NCBI GenBank assembly: GCA_041538185.1
Contig: JBGORM010000005.1
Span: forward strand, 124,001-188,000
Origin: Melioribacteraceae bacterium 4301-Me
GTDB taxonomy: Bacteria > Bacteroidota > Ignavibacteria > Ignavibacteriales > Melioribacteraceae
Reading direction: 5' to 3'
DNA length: 64,000 nucleotides
The notes under the pieces: generated by a model
What the model was told of the DNA's origin: nothing
The model's input: the letters and a program-made list of their open reading frames with translations, nothing else
Databases searched by the model: none
Program-made: the position numbers and the translations under genes
Shown: piece after piece, positions 19,276 to 28,816 of the stretch
Numbering within the stretch: position 1 is the first letter of the stretch
Layout of the letters: the number at the start of each line of letters is the position of its first letter

Positions 19276-19643
19276 TTACTTTGAAAATCACTATTCTCAA
19301 TGGCTTTTTTTATGCTTTGAATTGCATGCTGAATTAACTTTTTCGTCCGTTTGTGAGAATACAAGTTCAGTTCTTCTCTGCCAAGTATCTTAGAAAGTGC
19401 GTGAATTGTTTTAGTAATTATAGTTTCCAGATTTGTATCTGTTAATAAAAGTTCTACTGGCAGCAAAATTATCGTATCAAAAACTGCTGCCTCTATAACA
19501 GCAATAAGTTCTTGATAAGTTAATTGTTCTAAGCGGACACCTTTTAAAATTATGCCCGCCTTTTGCCTGTTAGCCAATTCTAAGCTCATTCTTTCAAGAA
19601 GAAGCTTAACAGCATCATCAATTGTTATTTTAATTTCAATCAT
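19272..19643 (-). CDS. Hypothetical small helical protein next to sucC
   Basis: The 123-residue protein is predicted to be mostly helical (DDAVKLLLERMSLELANRQ; KLIQHAIQSIKKAIENS). It has no signal peptide and no recognised domain. It starts 16 nt after the sucC stop on the same strand, so it is probably the second gene of the sucC transcript. It is convergent with the decarboxylase gene, with stop codons overlapping. Nothing indicates a specific function. Confidence 0.68.
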   Translation of the reverse strand: MIEIKITIDDAVKLLLERMSLELANRQKAGIILKGVRLEQLTYQELIAVIEAAVFDTIILLPVELLLTDTNLETIITKTIHALSKILGREELNLYSHKRTKKLIQHAIQSIKKAIENSDFQSN

Positions 19644-19659
19644 AGCTAAAAAATAATTA

Positions 19660-20892
19660 TTAAGACTGCACTAATGAATCAGCAGAAAGCACAGAAGTAA
19701 CTTTTTCTGCGGCTTCTTTTAGACTAAGTGCAACCTCAAAGTTAAGGCCTGAATTTTCAAGCAATTCTTTAGCCTCGGCAGCATTAGTTCCCTCTAGTCT
19801 AATAACAACAGGCACATTTACACCAATTTCGTTAACTGCGTCAATCACACCGTTTGCTACGCGGTCACACCTTACAATGCCGCCAAAAATATTAATTAAA
19901 ATTGCTTTCACGTTAGGATCAGATAAAATTATTTTGAATCCATTTGCAACGGTTTCTTTATTTGCTGACCCGCCTACATCGAGAAAATTAGCTGGTTGCC
20001 CGCCTGCAAGTTTAATAATATCCATTGTAGCCATTGCAAGTCCTGCACCATTAACCATACAGCCGACATTTCCATCAAGCTTTATGTAATTTAAGTTATA
20101 CTTAGATGCTTCAATTTCAAGCGGGTCCTCTTCATCAAAATCTCTGTATGCAACTATATCGGGGTGGCGGTAAAGGGCATTATCATCGAAATTCATTTTG
20201 GCATCAAGAGCAATAATTTGATCATCATTTGTAATTACTAATGGATTTATTTCAAGCAGAGAGGCATCTGTTTCTTCATATGCTTTGTACAGCTTGGGCA
20301 CAAATGAAACGAAATTCTTAAATGCAGTACCGTTCAGGCCCAAGCCAAATGCTAAGCTGCGAGCTTGATAAGGCTGAAGTCCAACAGCAGGGTCTACCCA
20401 CTCCTTTAATATTTTTTCGGGCGTTTCTTCAGCTACTTTTTCAATTTCAACACCGCCTTCTGTTGAAACCATAATCACATTTTTTGATACTGCTCTGTCT
20501 AAAAGAATTCCCAAATAAAGTTCCTTTTTATAATCCAGCCCTTCAGCTAAAAAAATTGTTTTTACTATTTTCCCTTCTTTCCCAGTTTGATGGGTAACTA
20601 ATAAATTTCCAAGTATTTTTTGAGCATATTCTTTTGCTTTTTCAACTGAAGTTGTAAACTTAACTCCGCCTTCAAGTATTAGTTCATCTTTATTATTAGC
20701 GTTGTAAATTTTTCCTTTTCCCCTGCCGCCAGCATGAATTTGCGATTTTACTACAAATTGATTTATACCCCGTGATTGTAACTGTGATATGGCACCATCA
20801 AATTCTGCCATGCTTTTTATAGCAATACCATCTTGTACAGGCACACTAAACTTTTTTAATATTTCTTTTGCCTGATATTCATGTACTTTCAT
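19660..20892 (-). CDS. sucC: Succinyl-CoA ligase (ADP-forming) beta subunit
   Basis: The 410-residue protein opens with the family-diagnostic MKVHEYQAKEIL. It has an ATP-grasp region (VVKSQIHAGGRGKGK), the ligand-binding motif LLEINPLVI, and the C-terminal CoA-ligase half (GCMVNGAGLAMATMDI, ANFLDVGG, NIFGGIVRCDRVANG). It is about 20 residues longer than E. coli SucC. With SucD it interconverts succinyl-CoA and succinate plus ATP in the TCA cycle. The sucD gene, which carries the phospho-histidine, is not adjacent. The small hypothetical gene 16 nt downstream is probably co-transcribed. Confidence 0.97.
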   Translation of the reverse strand: MKVHEYQAKEILKKFSVPVQDGIAIKSMAEFDGAISQLQSRGINQFVVKSQIHAGGRGKGKIYNANNKDELILEGGVKFTTSVEKAKEYAQKILGNLLVTHQTGKEGKIVKTIFLAEGLDYKKELYLGILLDRAVSKNVIMVSTEGGVEIEKVAEETPEKILKEWVDPAVGLQPYQARSLAFGLGLNGTAFKNFVSFVPKLYKAYEETDASLLEINPLVITNDDQIIALDAKMNFDDNALYRHPDIVAYRDFDEEDPLEIEASKYNLNYIKLDGNVGCMVNGAGLAMATMDIIKLAGGQPANFLDVGGSANKETVANGFKIILSDPNVKAILINIFGGIVRCDRVANGVIDAVNEIGVNVPVVIRLEGTNAAEAKELLENSGLNFEVALSLKEAAEKVTSVLSADSLVQS

Positions 20893-21004
20893 TAATTGTT
20901 CCTTTTGTTTATCAAGATTCTTTGTGAATTATCTTATTAAAATTTACCCGACACAAATTAATATCATTTTGTTAAAAGAATCAATTCAAACTTTCTTACT
21001 TAAT

Positions 21005-21034
21005 TTTAACATTGTGTCCTATTTTTCCTATAAT
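21005..21034 (+). promoter_or_regulatory. Candidate sigma-70-like promoter
   Basis: TTTAAC (21005-21010) and a perfect TATAAT (21029-21034) are separated by 18 nt, about 40 nt upstream of the small membrane-protein gene at 21074. The -10 match is strong and the -35 weak. It was not tested, and this phylum often uses divergent promoters. Confidence 0.4.
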
Positions 21035-21073
21035 TAAGTTTCAAGTAAAATAAGTAACTCTTAAGAGGACATA

Positions 21074-21337
21074 ATGAACAAAAAACAAAAAATAATTGTC
21101 TATATTGCAATAATTATTATTATCGCCTCATTAGCAATTTGGCTTGCAAGCGGAGGCGAGGTTTTTACGAAAAATCAAGTCCTTGTAGAGAAAAAAGATG
21201 AGCTTTTCGGCACCACCTATAAAGTGTGGGAAAATAAATTCATTTGGGGACTGGACTTAAGTCTTTTAATAAGCGGGGTTACAGTAATTACTGCAGCAAT
21301 TTTATATTTCGTTCTAAGAAATAAATCAAAAGAATAA
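21074..21337 (+). CDS. Small two-TM membrane protein
   Basis: The 87-residue protein has TM1 at about 6-26 (IIVYIAIIIIIASLAIWLAS), a soluble loop of about 30 residues containing KDELFGTTYKVWENKF, and TM2 at about 59-81, with a basic tail RNKSKE. A Shine-Dalgarno (AAGAGGA) precedes the ATG. No family was recognised. The yceI-family gene starts 20 nt after its stop, so the two probably form an operon from the candidate promoter at 21005-21034. Confidence 0.78.
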   Translation: MNKKQKIIVYIAIIIIIASLAIWLASGGEVFTKNQVLVEKKDELFGTTYKVWENKFIWGLDLSLLISGVTVITAAILYFVLRNKSKE

Positions 21338-21357
21338 ACAAAAAAATCGAGGTATTA

Positions 21358-21996
21358 ATGAATAAATTAATGAACTCATTTATCGCTTTAATAGTTTTAA
21401 CATCTTTTACCTTTTCACAAAATTTTAAGGTGAATGTTAAAGGCATTCAAACTTTCAACTTTGCAGATGATAAAGGAAGAAATCAAACAACATTTTACAG
21501 TGCAACTCCTCTCGAAGATATAAATGGAACAGCAAACGGAATTTCCGGCACTGTTTCTTTTGATCCTTCTAATTTTGCTCAGACAATAAAAGGAAAAATT
21601 GTTGTTGCCGTTAATTCATTGAATACAGGCATTAATTTAAGAAACCATCATTTGATGACACCTAATTGGCTTGATGAAAAAAAATATCCTCTAATTACTT
21701 TTGAAATAAAAAGTGTCTCTGATATAAAACAACTTGCAGATAACAAATTAGAGTTCAAGGTTACCGGTGCTTTTACACTTCATGGCGTAACGAAAGAAAT
21801 AACAGCAGATGCTGAGGCAACTTACTTAAACGAAAATGAACAAACTAGAAAAAGAGCACCAGGCGATTTATTAGGAGTAAGAGCCAAGTTTACTATTAAG
21901 CTTTCAGATTACGGGGTTAGTAATGAATTAATTGGCAGTAAAGTTGCAGAAAATATTGAAATAGGTGTTAACATTGTTGGTTCTAATAAAATTTAA
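21358..21996 (+). CDS. YceI-family periplasmic protein
   Basis: The 212-residue protein has a signal peptide ending near TFSQ. The lipocalin-like YceI domain follows with its typical segments: GTVSFDPSNFAQTIKGKIVV, the turn RNHHLMTPNWLDEKKYPLIT, the strand FKVTGAFTLHGVTKEI, and DYGVSNELIGSKVAENIEIG. Family members bind polyisoprenoids or amphiphilic lipids in the periplasm, and the ligand here is unknown. It is preceded by a GAGGT-type Shine-Dalgarno and lies in an operon with the small two-TM protein. Confidence 0.9.
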   Translation: MNKLMNSFIALIVLTSFTFSQNFKVNVKGIQTFNFADDKGRNQTTFYSATPLEDINGTANGISGTVSFDPSNFAQTIKGKIVVAVNSLNTGINLRNHHLMTPNWLDEKKYPLITFEIKSVSDIKQLADNKLEFKVTGAFTLHGVTKEITADAEATYLNENEQTRKRAPGDLLGVRAKFTIKLSDYGVSNELIGSKVAENIEIGVNIVGSNKI

Positions 21997-22154
21997 CCCA
22001 ACTTAGATTTTTCGTTAGAAAGAATTTACTCTTCTGTGTAATCCGTAAGCCCAAAATAAAACACGGGTTATCACAGACAAAAATTATTTGATTTTTTGAC
22101 TGACGGGAAATGTTGATTAGCACTTAACGCAAACTAATTTTTAATGAATTGAGT

Positions 22155-22838
22155 CTATTTGTTCTTTTCTATAAAGAAACTGTCTGATAGCCCCTGGTTA
22201 ATTTTGTAGTTTGAATAATTAATTGTTATATGTCCGCTTAATTTAGGTAAACTACGAATTTGTGGAGAGTTATTTTGTCTTTTCTCAGTTAATGAATCTG
22301 AACCGGAATCTTGAAATGCAAATTTTACAGTCGATGGCAAAATCAAATTGTTATCGTAATTTAAATCAATAAAAATCGGTCCTGTTCTTTTTCCAATAGA
22401 TTCAACCCTTCTTATTATGTGTTTTGTTTTATCAACCCACAATGTTGTAACAACAATATCACTAGAATCATTATTTGGGATTACTTTTATAACATCAACG
22501 TTGTAATTGTTTAGCTTTTCCTTCCTTAAATATATCGGTGTAAAGTCACCAGTTAGTAAGTCTAAAGGTGAAAAAATTAAGCTTTGTTTTGGAAGTATTG
22601 TAAAACCTTTAGACTCGAATTTAACTTTATTTGGCTGTTTAAAATATATTTTAGCTTTTGTGGTTGGCATTTTAATAAACTCCATATCGACAATAATTTC
22701 CATATCGGCTTGGTAGTCTTGAATCTTGTTAAATGTTTTTATTACTTGCTGCAGAACTTTTTTTGCGTAGTTAACTTGAGCTGCTGTAAATCCTGCACAT
22801 AAAAAAAAGATTAAAAATTTTTTTAGCACTTTTTTCAT
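22155..22838 (-). CDS. LolA-like outer-membrane lipoprotein carrier
   Basis: The 227-residue protein has a signal peptide (KKFLIFFLCAGFTAAQ). A LolA/LppC-like half-barrel follows: an N-terminal helix (IKTFNKIQDYQADMEI), AKIYFKQPNKVKFESKGFTI, VTTLWVDKTKHIIRRVE and a C-terminal INYSNYKIN strand. Family members shuttle lipoproteins or lipids across the periplasm. It is encoded 9 nt downstream of an ABC-2 permease gene on the same strand, so the three-gene unit (ATPase, permease, carrier) may act together, though this is inference. It could instead be one of the DUF4292-like relatives. Confidence 0.8.
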   Translation of the reverse strand: MKKVLKKFLIFFLCAGFTAAQVNYAKKVLQQVIKTFNKIQDYQADMEIIVDMEFIKMPTTKAKIYFKQPNKVKFESKGFTILPKQSLIFSPLDLLTGDFTPIYLRKEKLNNYNVDVIKVIPNNDSSDIVVTTLWVDKTKHIIRRVESIGKRTGPIFIDLNYDNNLILPSTVKFAFQDSGSDSLTEKRQNNSPQIRSLPKLSGHITINYSNYKINQGLSDSFFIEKNK

Positions 22839-22847
22839 TTATCTTAC

Positions 22848-23687
22848 TCACGATAAAATATCTTTTTTAAGAAAAATATAAACTGTAAATAAAAATAAAA
22901 CAATTATGTGGATGATAAGTATAAGTGATGAATTAAAGATACTCTGCCAATCAACAGTATCATTAAAGAAATTCTCCCATACTGTCATATGCGTTGTGAA
23001 TAAAAATGGTTTTAATGTTTGAAAAAATTCTATTGGAATAGCTGATATAATTAAAAAGATGATAATCACCGCCATAGTAGAAATTATGGGGCCAATTGCA
23101 TTTTCAACCATTGAAGAAAAGAAAAATGAAAGAGTTAATACAGTAGACATGCTTAAAGCGGCAAACCCATAGGCACAAACAAACCGCCATATCACATCAT
23201 TTTGTGAAAAGATTATTAGCTTGTTTTTAAAAGTAATTAATTCTCCGCTGCCAAATAAAAATAAGCTTAAAATAAAACTTAAAAGCACCAGCCACAGAAT
23301 TAAAATAAACGTGTAAATAATCCCAGCAAAAAATTTAGCAACTATAATTTGTAACCTTGATACCGGTCGAATCAACAAAATCCTGTAAGTACCAGCAGTA
23401 GCTTCTCCAGCAAGTAAATCACCACCAACCAAAACGATGAGAAAAGGTATGTGTATAACTAAGGAGTGTAAAATTAAATATGCAACAAGATAGCCATTGA
23501 ACAAATTACCATAAAAAACAAATGCATCTTGCAAACCTCTTAACAAATGGTTAACGTAACGTTGCCCCGTGAAATATAACGCTAATTGAACAGTTGGAGT
23601 TAAAATGCCAATTGCAATAAAACCAATGTATGTACGCCACTTCTTAAATATTTTAATAAGTTCTATCGATATTAGAGTTAAGGTCAT
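22848..23687 (-). CDS. ABC-2 type transporter permease
   Basis: The 279-residue protein has six predicted TM helices. The cytosolic segment GGDLLAGEATAGTYRILLIR, followed by PVSRLQIIVAKFFAG, is the coupling-helix region typical of ABC-2 permeases (NatB/CcmB-like group). It overlaps the ATPase gene by 4 nt. The substrate is unknown. The downstream LolA-like gene hints at a lipid or lipoprotein-related cargo, but other ABC-2 systems export polysaccharides, drugs or sodium. Confidence 0.88.
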   Translation of the reverse strand: MTLTLISIELIKIFKKWRTYIGFIAIGILTPTVQLALYFTGQRYVNHLLRGLQDAFVFYGNLFNGYLVAYLILHSLVIHIPFLIVLVGGDLLAGEATAGTYRILLIRPVSRLQIIVAKFFAGIIYTFILILWLVLLSFILSLFLFGSGELITFKNKLIIFSQNDVIWRFVCAYGFAALSMSTVLTLSFFFSSMVENAIGPIISTMAVIIIFLIISAIPIEFFQTLKPFLFTTHMTVWENFFNDTVDWQSIFNSSLILIIHIIVLFLFTVYIFLKKDILS

Positions 23688-24604
23688 GAATTACCCGTAG
23701 TAATTTTTAAAAAGTAATCTTCTAAGGATCTTATCGGTATTACTGCACTAACATTTATGCCGTTTTCAATAAAGTATTTGTTCAATAAAGCTATGTCATT
23801 GCGGTGCATTTCAAATGTCAATTCATTTCTTTCTTTTGATATAAAATTTTGTTTCCACAGTGTGTTGCTTATAAGATTTATTGCTTTCATAAGGTCGTCA
23901 ACTTCAAAAGTAACTTTAAGAATATCAGAATTAAGCAAGTCTTTAACATTTCCCTCTACTTGAGCTTTTCCTTTGTTGATGATAATCATTCTTGAAGCAA
24001 TTAGCTCAATTTCTCTAAGAATATGTGAAGAAATAAAGACAGTCTTATTTTTTTCATGACTGAGATAAGTAATTATATCTCGTACTTCTTTCATTCCTTG
24101 AGGGTCTAAACCTATTGTGGGTTCATCAAGAATAATTAGTTCGGGGTCGTGTAAAAGTGCTTGGGCAATTCCTAACCTCTGCTTCATCCCATGTGAAAAA
24201 GTTTTTACTTTGCTGTTAGACCGTTTAGATAAACCAACAATATCTAATATCTCCATGATTTTTTGGCGGGATATTTTAACGCCTGAAATTTTGCTTAATA
24301 TCTCTAAATTTCTGTAAGCTGATAAATACAAGTAGAAATCCGGCTTTTCTACAATAGCACCAATTCGTCTAAAAATATTTTTTCTGTTTTGCTTTATTGA
24401 TTGTCCAAAAATTTTAATTTCACCAGAAGTTGGTTTAATTAACGACAACATCATTCTAATTGTGGTGCTTTTACCTGCACCATTAGGACCAAGGAAACCA
24501 AGTACATCGCCTTTATATACACTAAAGTTAAGATTGTCTACAGCAATGACCTTACCAAATTTTTTTGTAAGTCCTGCTACTTCAATTACTTTTTCACTTT
24601 CCAT
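23684..24604 (-). CDS. ABC transporter ATP-binding protein (ABC-2 partner)
   Basis: This is a 306-residue ATPase with Walker A GPNGAGKST (39-47), Q-loop region RRIGAIVEKPDFY, signature FSHGMKQRLGIAQALL, Walker B LIILDEPTIGLDP and switch His in VFISSHIL. The C-terminal ~85 residues form the small accessory domain common in NatA/CcmA-like ATPases. It energises the permease whose gene overlaps by 4 nt. The signature has H in place of the usual G (SHGM), which is a common variant in this subgroup. Confidence 0.93.
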   Translation of the reverse strand: MESEKVIEVAGLTKKFGKVIAVDNLNFSVYKGDVLGFLGPNGAGKSTTIRMMLSLIKPTSGEIKIFGQSIKQNRKNIFRRIGAIVEKPDFYLYLSAYRNLEILSKISGVKISRQKIMEILDIVGLSKRSNSKVKTFSHGMKQRLGIAQALLHDPELIILDEPTIGLDPQGMKEVRDIITYLSHEKNKTVFISSHILREIELIASRMIIINKGKAQVEGNVKDLLNSDILKVTFEVDDLMKAINLISNTLWKQNFISKERNELTFEMHRNDIALLNKYFIENGINVSAVIPIRSLEDYFLKITTGNS

Positions 24605-25052
24605 AAGTTCATCAAAAGGGATATTTGTCAGTTACAGTTGGAATGTTCATAATAACTCAAAATAAAAAATTTTGCTTTAGAATTTCATAGATTACCTGTG
24701 CATTATTAATTGAATCAATTATCATACAGTAATTACTTATTCTAAAGTAGGGAAAATTTTCAATAAAAATTTAGTTTACGATTAACCAAAAACCTTCAGC
24801 AAAAAATTCTTTTGAATTATCATGAATTCTTTGGGTTAATATTAAAAAAATTATCAGCAATTCTAATATTTATTAAAAAGTTATAATTGACTTATTAAAC
24901 TTTCGTTCATAGATTTATATTAGATTTTATAACATCCCTATTATTAAAAATGTCAACTCTAGGAAGAAACAGCATTTCCATTTTATCCCGTATACGTTCA
25001 GCTGACAAGCAGGCTATTAAATAGATGTATTATTAAAAAACAAGGAGGTAAT
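24605..25052. other. Intergenic region, no gene seen
   Basis: This 448-base, very AT-rich divergent region lies between the ABC ATPase and the YbaK gene. It has no convincing frame, tRNA or terminator hairpin. Its right end carries the strong Shine-Dalgarno AAGGAGG of the YbaK gene. Confidence 0.6.
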
Positions 25053-25526
25053 ATGCCTTCGCAAAAAGTAAAAGAGTTTCTTGACCAGCATAAGATCAAA
25101 TATGTTACCATTAAACATTCGCTGGCGTTTACAGCACAGGAAATTGCTGCATCAGCGCATATTAAAGGGAAAGAATTAGCAAAGACTGTATTAGTTAAAG
25201 TGGATGGTAAAATGATAATGACGGTTTTACCAGCATCTTACAAAATTGATTTTGATCTTCTTAAAAAATACTTGGGATGCAATAATTGCAGATTAGCAAA
25301 TGAAACAGAGTTTAAAGACAAATTCCCAGATTGCGAAGTTGGGGCAATGCCCCCTTTTGGAAATTTGTTCAACATGGAAGTTGTTGTAGCAGACAGCATA
25401 GCCAAAAACGAGTTCATCGCATTCAATGCTTGTTCGCATACTGAATTGATCCAAATGGAATATAAAGATTTTGAAAAATTAGTTAAACCAAGGGTCCTAA
25501 GTTTTTCTTATCAATCAAAGTTATAG
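25053..25526 (+). CDS. YbaK/ProX-type aminoacyl-tRNA deacylase domain protein
   Basis: The 157-residue protein is a single YbaK/EbsC domain: IKYVTIKHSLAFTAQEIAAS, HIKGKELAKTVLVKVDG (with the functionally important Lys), the GAMPPFGN loop and FNACSHTELIQM. By family it hydrolyses mischarged tRNA (for example Ala-tRNA-Pro or Cys-tRNA-Pro) in trans. The ATG has a near-perfect Shine-Dalgarno (AAGGAGG, about 5-6 nt upstream). It is monocistronic by position. The exact editing specificity cannot be read from the sequence. Confidence 0.92.
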   Translation: MPSQKVKEFLDQHKIKYVTIKHSLAFTAQEIAASAHIKGKELAKTVLVKVDGKMIMTVLPASYKIDFDLLKKYLGCNNCRLANETEFKDKFPDCEVGAMPPFGNLFNMEVVVADSIAKNEFIAFNACSHTELIQMEYKDFEKLVKPRVLSFSYQSKL

Positions 25527-25876
25527 AGCTAATTTGCATATTAAAATTTTGTGCGGTTAACTCCTATTATATTGCTAAGAATAAAATATTATGTGCCGAC
25601 TTGGTTAATTGATTACTTCCTCTATGCATTTTTTATGAAAAATCAATTGTTGACTTTCTAAAAATAATCTTATACTTGGTACATATTTTTATTTATTAAG
25701 AGTAAGTAAGCTCTTAATGAATATTAATACACATAGATTGAATAATCTATTCAAATATTAATTCTTTATTGCATATTCTTTCAGAAAAATTATAATAGCA
25801 CTTGAAAGTCGAAAATATTGGAGATAATTTTGCACTCAATTTTTCGTGATATGACACACACAATAAGGGTATAGAT
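25527..25876. other. Intergenic region upstream of the aminotransferase-pckA operon
   Basis: This 350-base AT-rich region must contain the promoter of the aminotransferase-pckA operon. I see no coding frame or clear hairpin. Confidence 0.55.
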
Positions 25877-27094
25877 ATGAGTCTAAGTCAAATTGCAAGA
25901 TCAATTAAAGCGTCGCCTACTTTAGCTTTAAACGAAAAAGCGGCAATCCTAAGGGAAAAAGGCGACCCAGTAATTCACTTGGGAGGAGGCGAACCAAAAA
26001 GTAAAGCTCCAATGGATGCAATACTTGCGGCAGTGAATTCATTAAACACGGGTGAAATTAGATATGCACCGGCAGACGGAATTCCTGACCTTAAAAAATC
26101 AATTATTCGTTATACGGAAGAATTTTATCATAGAAAAGTTAGACCTGAAAATGTGATTGCTTCAGGTGGTGCTAAACAGGCAATAATGGTTGCTTTGCAA
26201 GCTATTTTAAATCCTCAAGAGGAAGTTATTTTCCCTTCACCATATTGGGTTAGTTACCCGGATATGGTAAAACTTTGTGGCGCTGTGCCTGTACCAACAA
26301 TCCCAGAGGACGGTTCATTTTATCCAACTTTAAAAGATATTGAAATGCGCGTTGGAAGTTATACGAAAGCAGTTATTATTAATAGCCCAAATAACCCAAG
26401 CGGTGCAATGTACTCCGAGGAATTTATTGCTGATGTTGTGGACTTCTGCGAGAAAAAAGATATTTATTTAATTATGGATGATATTTATCACCGCCTGATA
26501 TTTGACGGAAGAAAACCTATAAGTGCTTATGACTTCACAAAAAAATCAGTAGATGAATCTAAACTTATTATTATTAACGGTGTTTCAAAACAATATGCTA
26601 TGACTGGCTTCAGAATTGGTTGGGCGGTTGGAAATAAAAAGTTGATTGAAGCAATGGCAAACATTCAAGGCCATCAAACATCAGGACCATCAGTTTTATT
26701 GCAGAAAGCCGCTGTGGGTGCTTTGAACGGGATTCAATCTAGTGTGGAAAGTTTGAGGGTAACACTTGAAAACAATAGAAATGTTTTAATAGAACAACTT
26801 CGTTCTTTTGATGGCGTTAAAGTTACAATTCCCGATGGTACATTTTATTGTTTCGCCGATTTTAGTGCCTACGAGAAAGATTCACAAAAATTATCTAATT
26901 TTCTTATTGACAAAGTTATGGTGCTGACTGTACCAGGAAAAGAATTTGGTATGGATGGGTTCCTAAGAATTAGCTTTTGTGGAACAATAAAAGACATCAC
27001 CGAAGGCATAGAAAGAATAAAATGGGCTTTGGACCCAAACGCACCAAATGAACTTTACATCGGAGACCGCAAATTAGTGAGGAACTGGTTATGA
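25877..27094 (+). CDS. Class I/II aminotransferase (aspartate aminotransferase-like)
   Basis: The 405-residue PLP fold-type I enzyme starts with MSLSQIARSIKASPTLALNE, typical of the Ib aspartate aminotransferase subgroup. It has the NSPNNPSG loop, the DDIYHRL motif, the PLP lysine in SKQYAMTGFRIGW with its following Arg, and the C-terminal substrate Arg region FLRISFCG. By family it interconverts aspartate and 2-oxoglutarate with oxaloacetate and glutamate. Its stop overlaps the pckA start (ATGA), which fits a unit that makes oxaloacetate and then PEP. The substrate assignment is by subgroup resemblance only. Confidence 0.92.
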   Translation: MSLSQIARSIKASPTLALNEKAAILREKGDPVIHLGGGEPKSKAPMDAILAAVNSLNTGEIRYAPADGIPDLKKSIIRYTEEFYHRKVRPENVIASGGAKQAIMVALQAILNPQEEVIFPSPYWVSYPDMVKLCGAVPVPTIPEDGSFYPTLKDIEMRVGSYTKAVIINSPNNPSGAMYSEEFIADVVDFCEKKDIYLIMDDIYHRLIFDGRKPISAYDFTKKSVDESKLIIINGVSKQYAMTGFRIGWAVGNKKLIEAMANIQGHQTSGPSVLLQKAAVGALNGIQSSVESLRVTLENNRNVLIEQLRSFDGVKVTIPDGTFYCFADFSAYEKDSQKLSNFLIDKVMVLTVPGKEFGMDGFLRISFCGTIKDITEGIERIKWALDPNAPNELYIGDRKLVRNWL

Positions 27095-28749
27095 GCAAAT
27101 ACTTAGAATTTAATACCCCAGCAAGTAAACAAGCTATGGAACTGGCTTCAGACTTTAGGCTGAAGAACCAGGGTTTAACTAATTTAGACCGAGTTTACTG
27201 GAATTTACCAGAGGAAGCTCTTTACGAAGAAGCAATTTTCAGAAATGAAGGTAAGCTTGTAAAAGGCGGGGCACTGTTAGTTAATACCGGAAAACATACT
27301 GCTCGAGCAGCAGCAGATAAATTTGTTGTTAAAGAAGAATCAACCGATAAAGATATTTGGTGGGGAACTTACAACCGCCCTTTTGCACATGAAAAATGGT
27401 CGCTTCTAATGGGAAGACTTCAAGCATGGGCGCAAGGAGAAGAACTTTTTGTTCAAGATGTATATGCTGGAGCAGACCCGGATTACAAAATGCCCGTAAG
27501 AATTATAACTGAAAAAGCATGGCACAGCCTCTTTGCAAGAAATATGTTTTTAACAACTAACAATCCCGACGAACTTAAAAATTTTGTACCACAATTTACT
27601 GTTATTGCTGTTCCAAGCTTTAAAGTTGATCCTATTATAGATGGGACAAGAACAGATACTGCGATAGTCTTAAACTTTGAACAACGAACAGCTATTATAG
27701 CTAACACACTTTATGCAGGCGAAATTAAGAAATCAGTTTTTACAGTATTGAACTTTCTGCTTACTTATGAAGATGTGCTGCCAATGCACTGTTCTGCTAA
27801 TGTTGGAAAACAAGGTGATGTTGCTTTGTTTTTTGGTCTCAGTGGAACAGGTAAAACAACCTTATCGGCAGATCCTAACAGAAGATTAATCGGCGATGAT
27901 GAACATGGTTGGAGCTCACAAGGTGTATTTAATTTTGAAGGCGGCTGCTATGCTAAAGTAATTCGCCTTTCTGCAGAAAGTGAACCACAAATTTATGAGA
28001 CTACCCATCGCTTTGGTACAATATTAGAAAATGTGGTTTTCGACCCGATATCGCGCAATATTGATCTTGAAGACGACTCAATTACAGAAAATACTCGCTG
28101 CTCCTATCCAATTGAATTTATTCCAAATGTAATTGAGGAGGGATATGTTAAATCACATCCTAAAAATATCATATTTCTTACTTGTGATGCTTCAGGTGTT
28201 ATGCCTCCTATTGCACGTTTAACCCCTGAACAAGCACAATATCATTTCATTAGTGGTTATACATCAAAAATTGCCGGGACAGAAATAGGGTTAGGCATTG
28301 AACCGCAAATTACATTTTCCGCATGCTTTGGTGCCCCTTTCATGGTCCGTCATCCTTTCGAGTATGCAGAAATGCTTAAACAAAGGATTTTAAAACATAA
28401 GACAAACGTTTGGCTAGTAAACACTGGTTGGGTAGGCGGTAGATTTGGCATAGGTAAAAGAATTTCAATTCGTCATACAAGAAATTTGTTGAACGCTGCA
28501 CTTGACGGCAAATTAGATAAGGTTAAGTACAGAAAAGATAAATTGTTCGGATTTGAAATTCCACTAACCTGTCCTGAAGTTCCAGAAGATGTGTTATTCC
28601 CAGAAAATTCTTGGGGTAATAAAGATGAATACTGGAAAAAATATGATGCACTTGCCGCTCGCTTTATTGAAAATTTTAAACTCTTTGAAAATGGATGCCC
28701 AAGCGAAGTTTTAGCAGCTGGACCTAAACGATTGTCACTAGCAAAATAA
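27091..28749 (+). CDS. pckA: Phosphoenolpyruvate carboxykinase (ATP)
   Basis: The 552-residue ATP-type PEPCK has the kinase-1a P-loop GLSGTGKTTLSADPNRRLIG, the metal-binding GDDEHGW that follows, NVGKQGDVALFFG, and the adenine-binding region NTGWVGGRFGIGKRI. It converts oxaloacetate plus ATP to PEP plus CO2 in the cytoplasm. The ATG overlaps the aminotransferase stop by 4 nt, so the two are translationally coupled. A hairpin lies 35 nt after its stop. Confidence 0.97.
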   Translation: MSKYLEFNTPASKQAMELASDFRLKNQGLTNLDRVYWNLPEEALYEEAIFRNEGKLVKGGALLVNTGKHTARAAADKFVVKEESTDKDIWWGTYNRPFAHEKWSLLMGRLQAWAQGEELFVQDVYAGADPDYKMPVRIITEKAWHSLFARNMFLTTNNPDELKNFVPQFTVIAVPSFKVDPIIDGTRTDTAIVLNFEQRTAIIANTLYAGEIKKSVFTVLNFLLTYEDVLPMHCSANVGKQGDVALFFGLSGTGKTTLSADPNRRLIGDDEHGWSSQGVFNFEGGCYAKVIRLSAESEPQIYETTHRFGTILENVVFDPISRNIDLEDDSITENTRCSYPIEFIPNVIEEGYVKSHPKNIIFLTCDASGVMPPIARLTPEQAQYHFISGYTSKIAGTEIGLGIEPQITFSACFGAPFMVRHPFEYAEMLKQRILKHKTNVWLVNTGWVGGRFGIGKRISIRHTRNLLNAALDGKLDKVKYRKDKLFGFEIPLTCPEVPEDVLFPENSWGNKDEYWKKYDALAARFIENFKLFENGCPSEVLAAGPKRLSLAK

Positions 28750-28783
28750 AATATACTTTCATTAAACAATCACCCAAAATTCA

Positions 28784-28816
28784 AAGCTCGTTCACATTTA
28801 CTTAGTGAACGAGCTT
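28784..28816 (+). terminator. Hairpin downstream of pckA (probable terminator)
   Basis: A perfect 12-bp inverted repeat (AAGCTCGTTCAC / GTGAACGAGCTT) with a 9-nt loop lies 35 nt after the pckA stop. The tail after the stem (AGTATTATG) is not a proper T-run, so it may be a weak or factor-assisted terminator or an mRNA 3' end stabiliser. Confidence 0.6.

Noticed and set aside
28473..28769. 98-codon minus-strand ORF at the end of pckA
   Set aside because: It is entirely antisense to strongly conserved PEPCK sequence, with no RBS.
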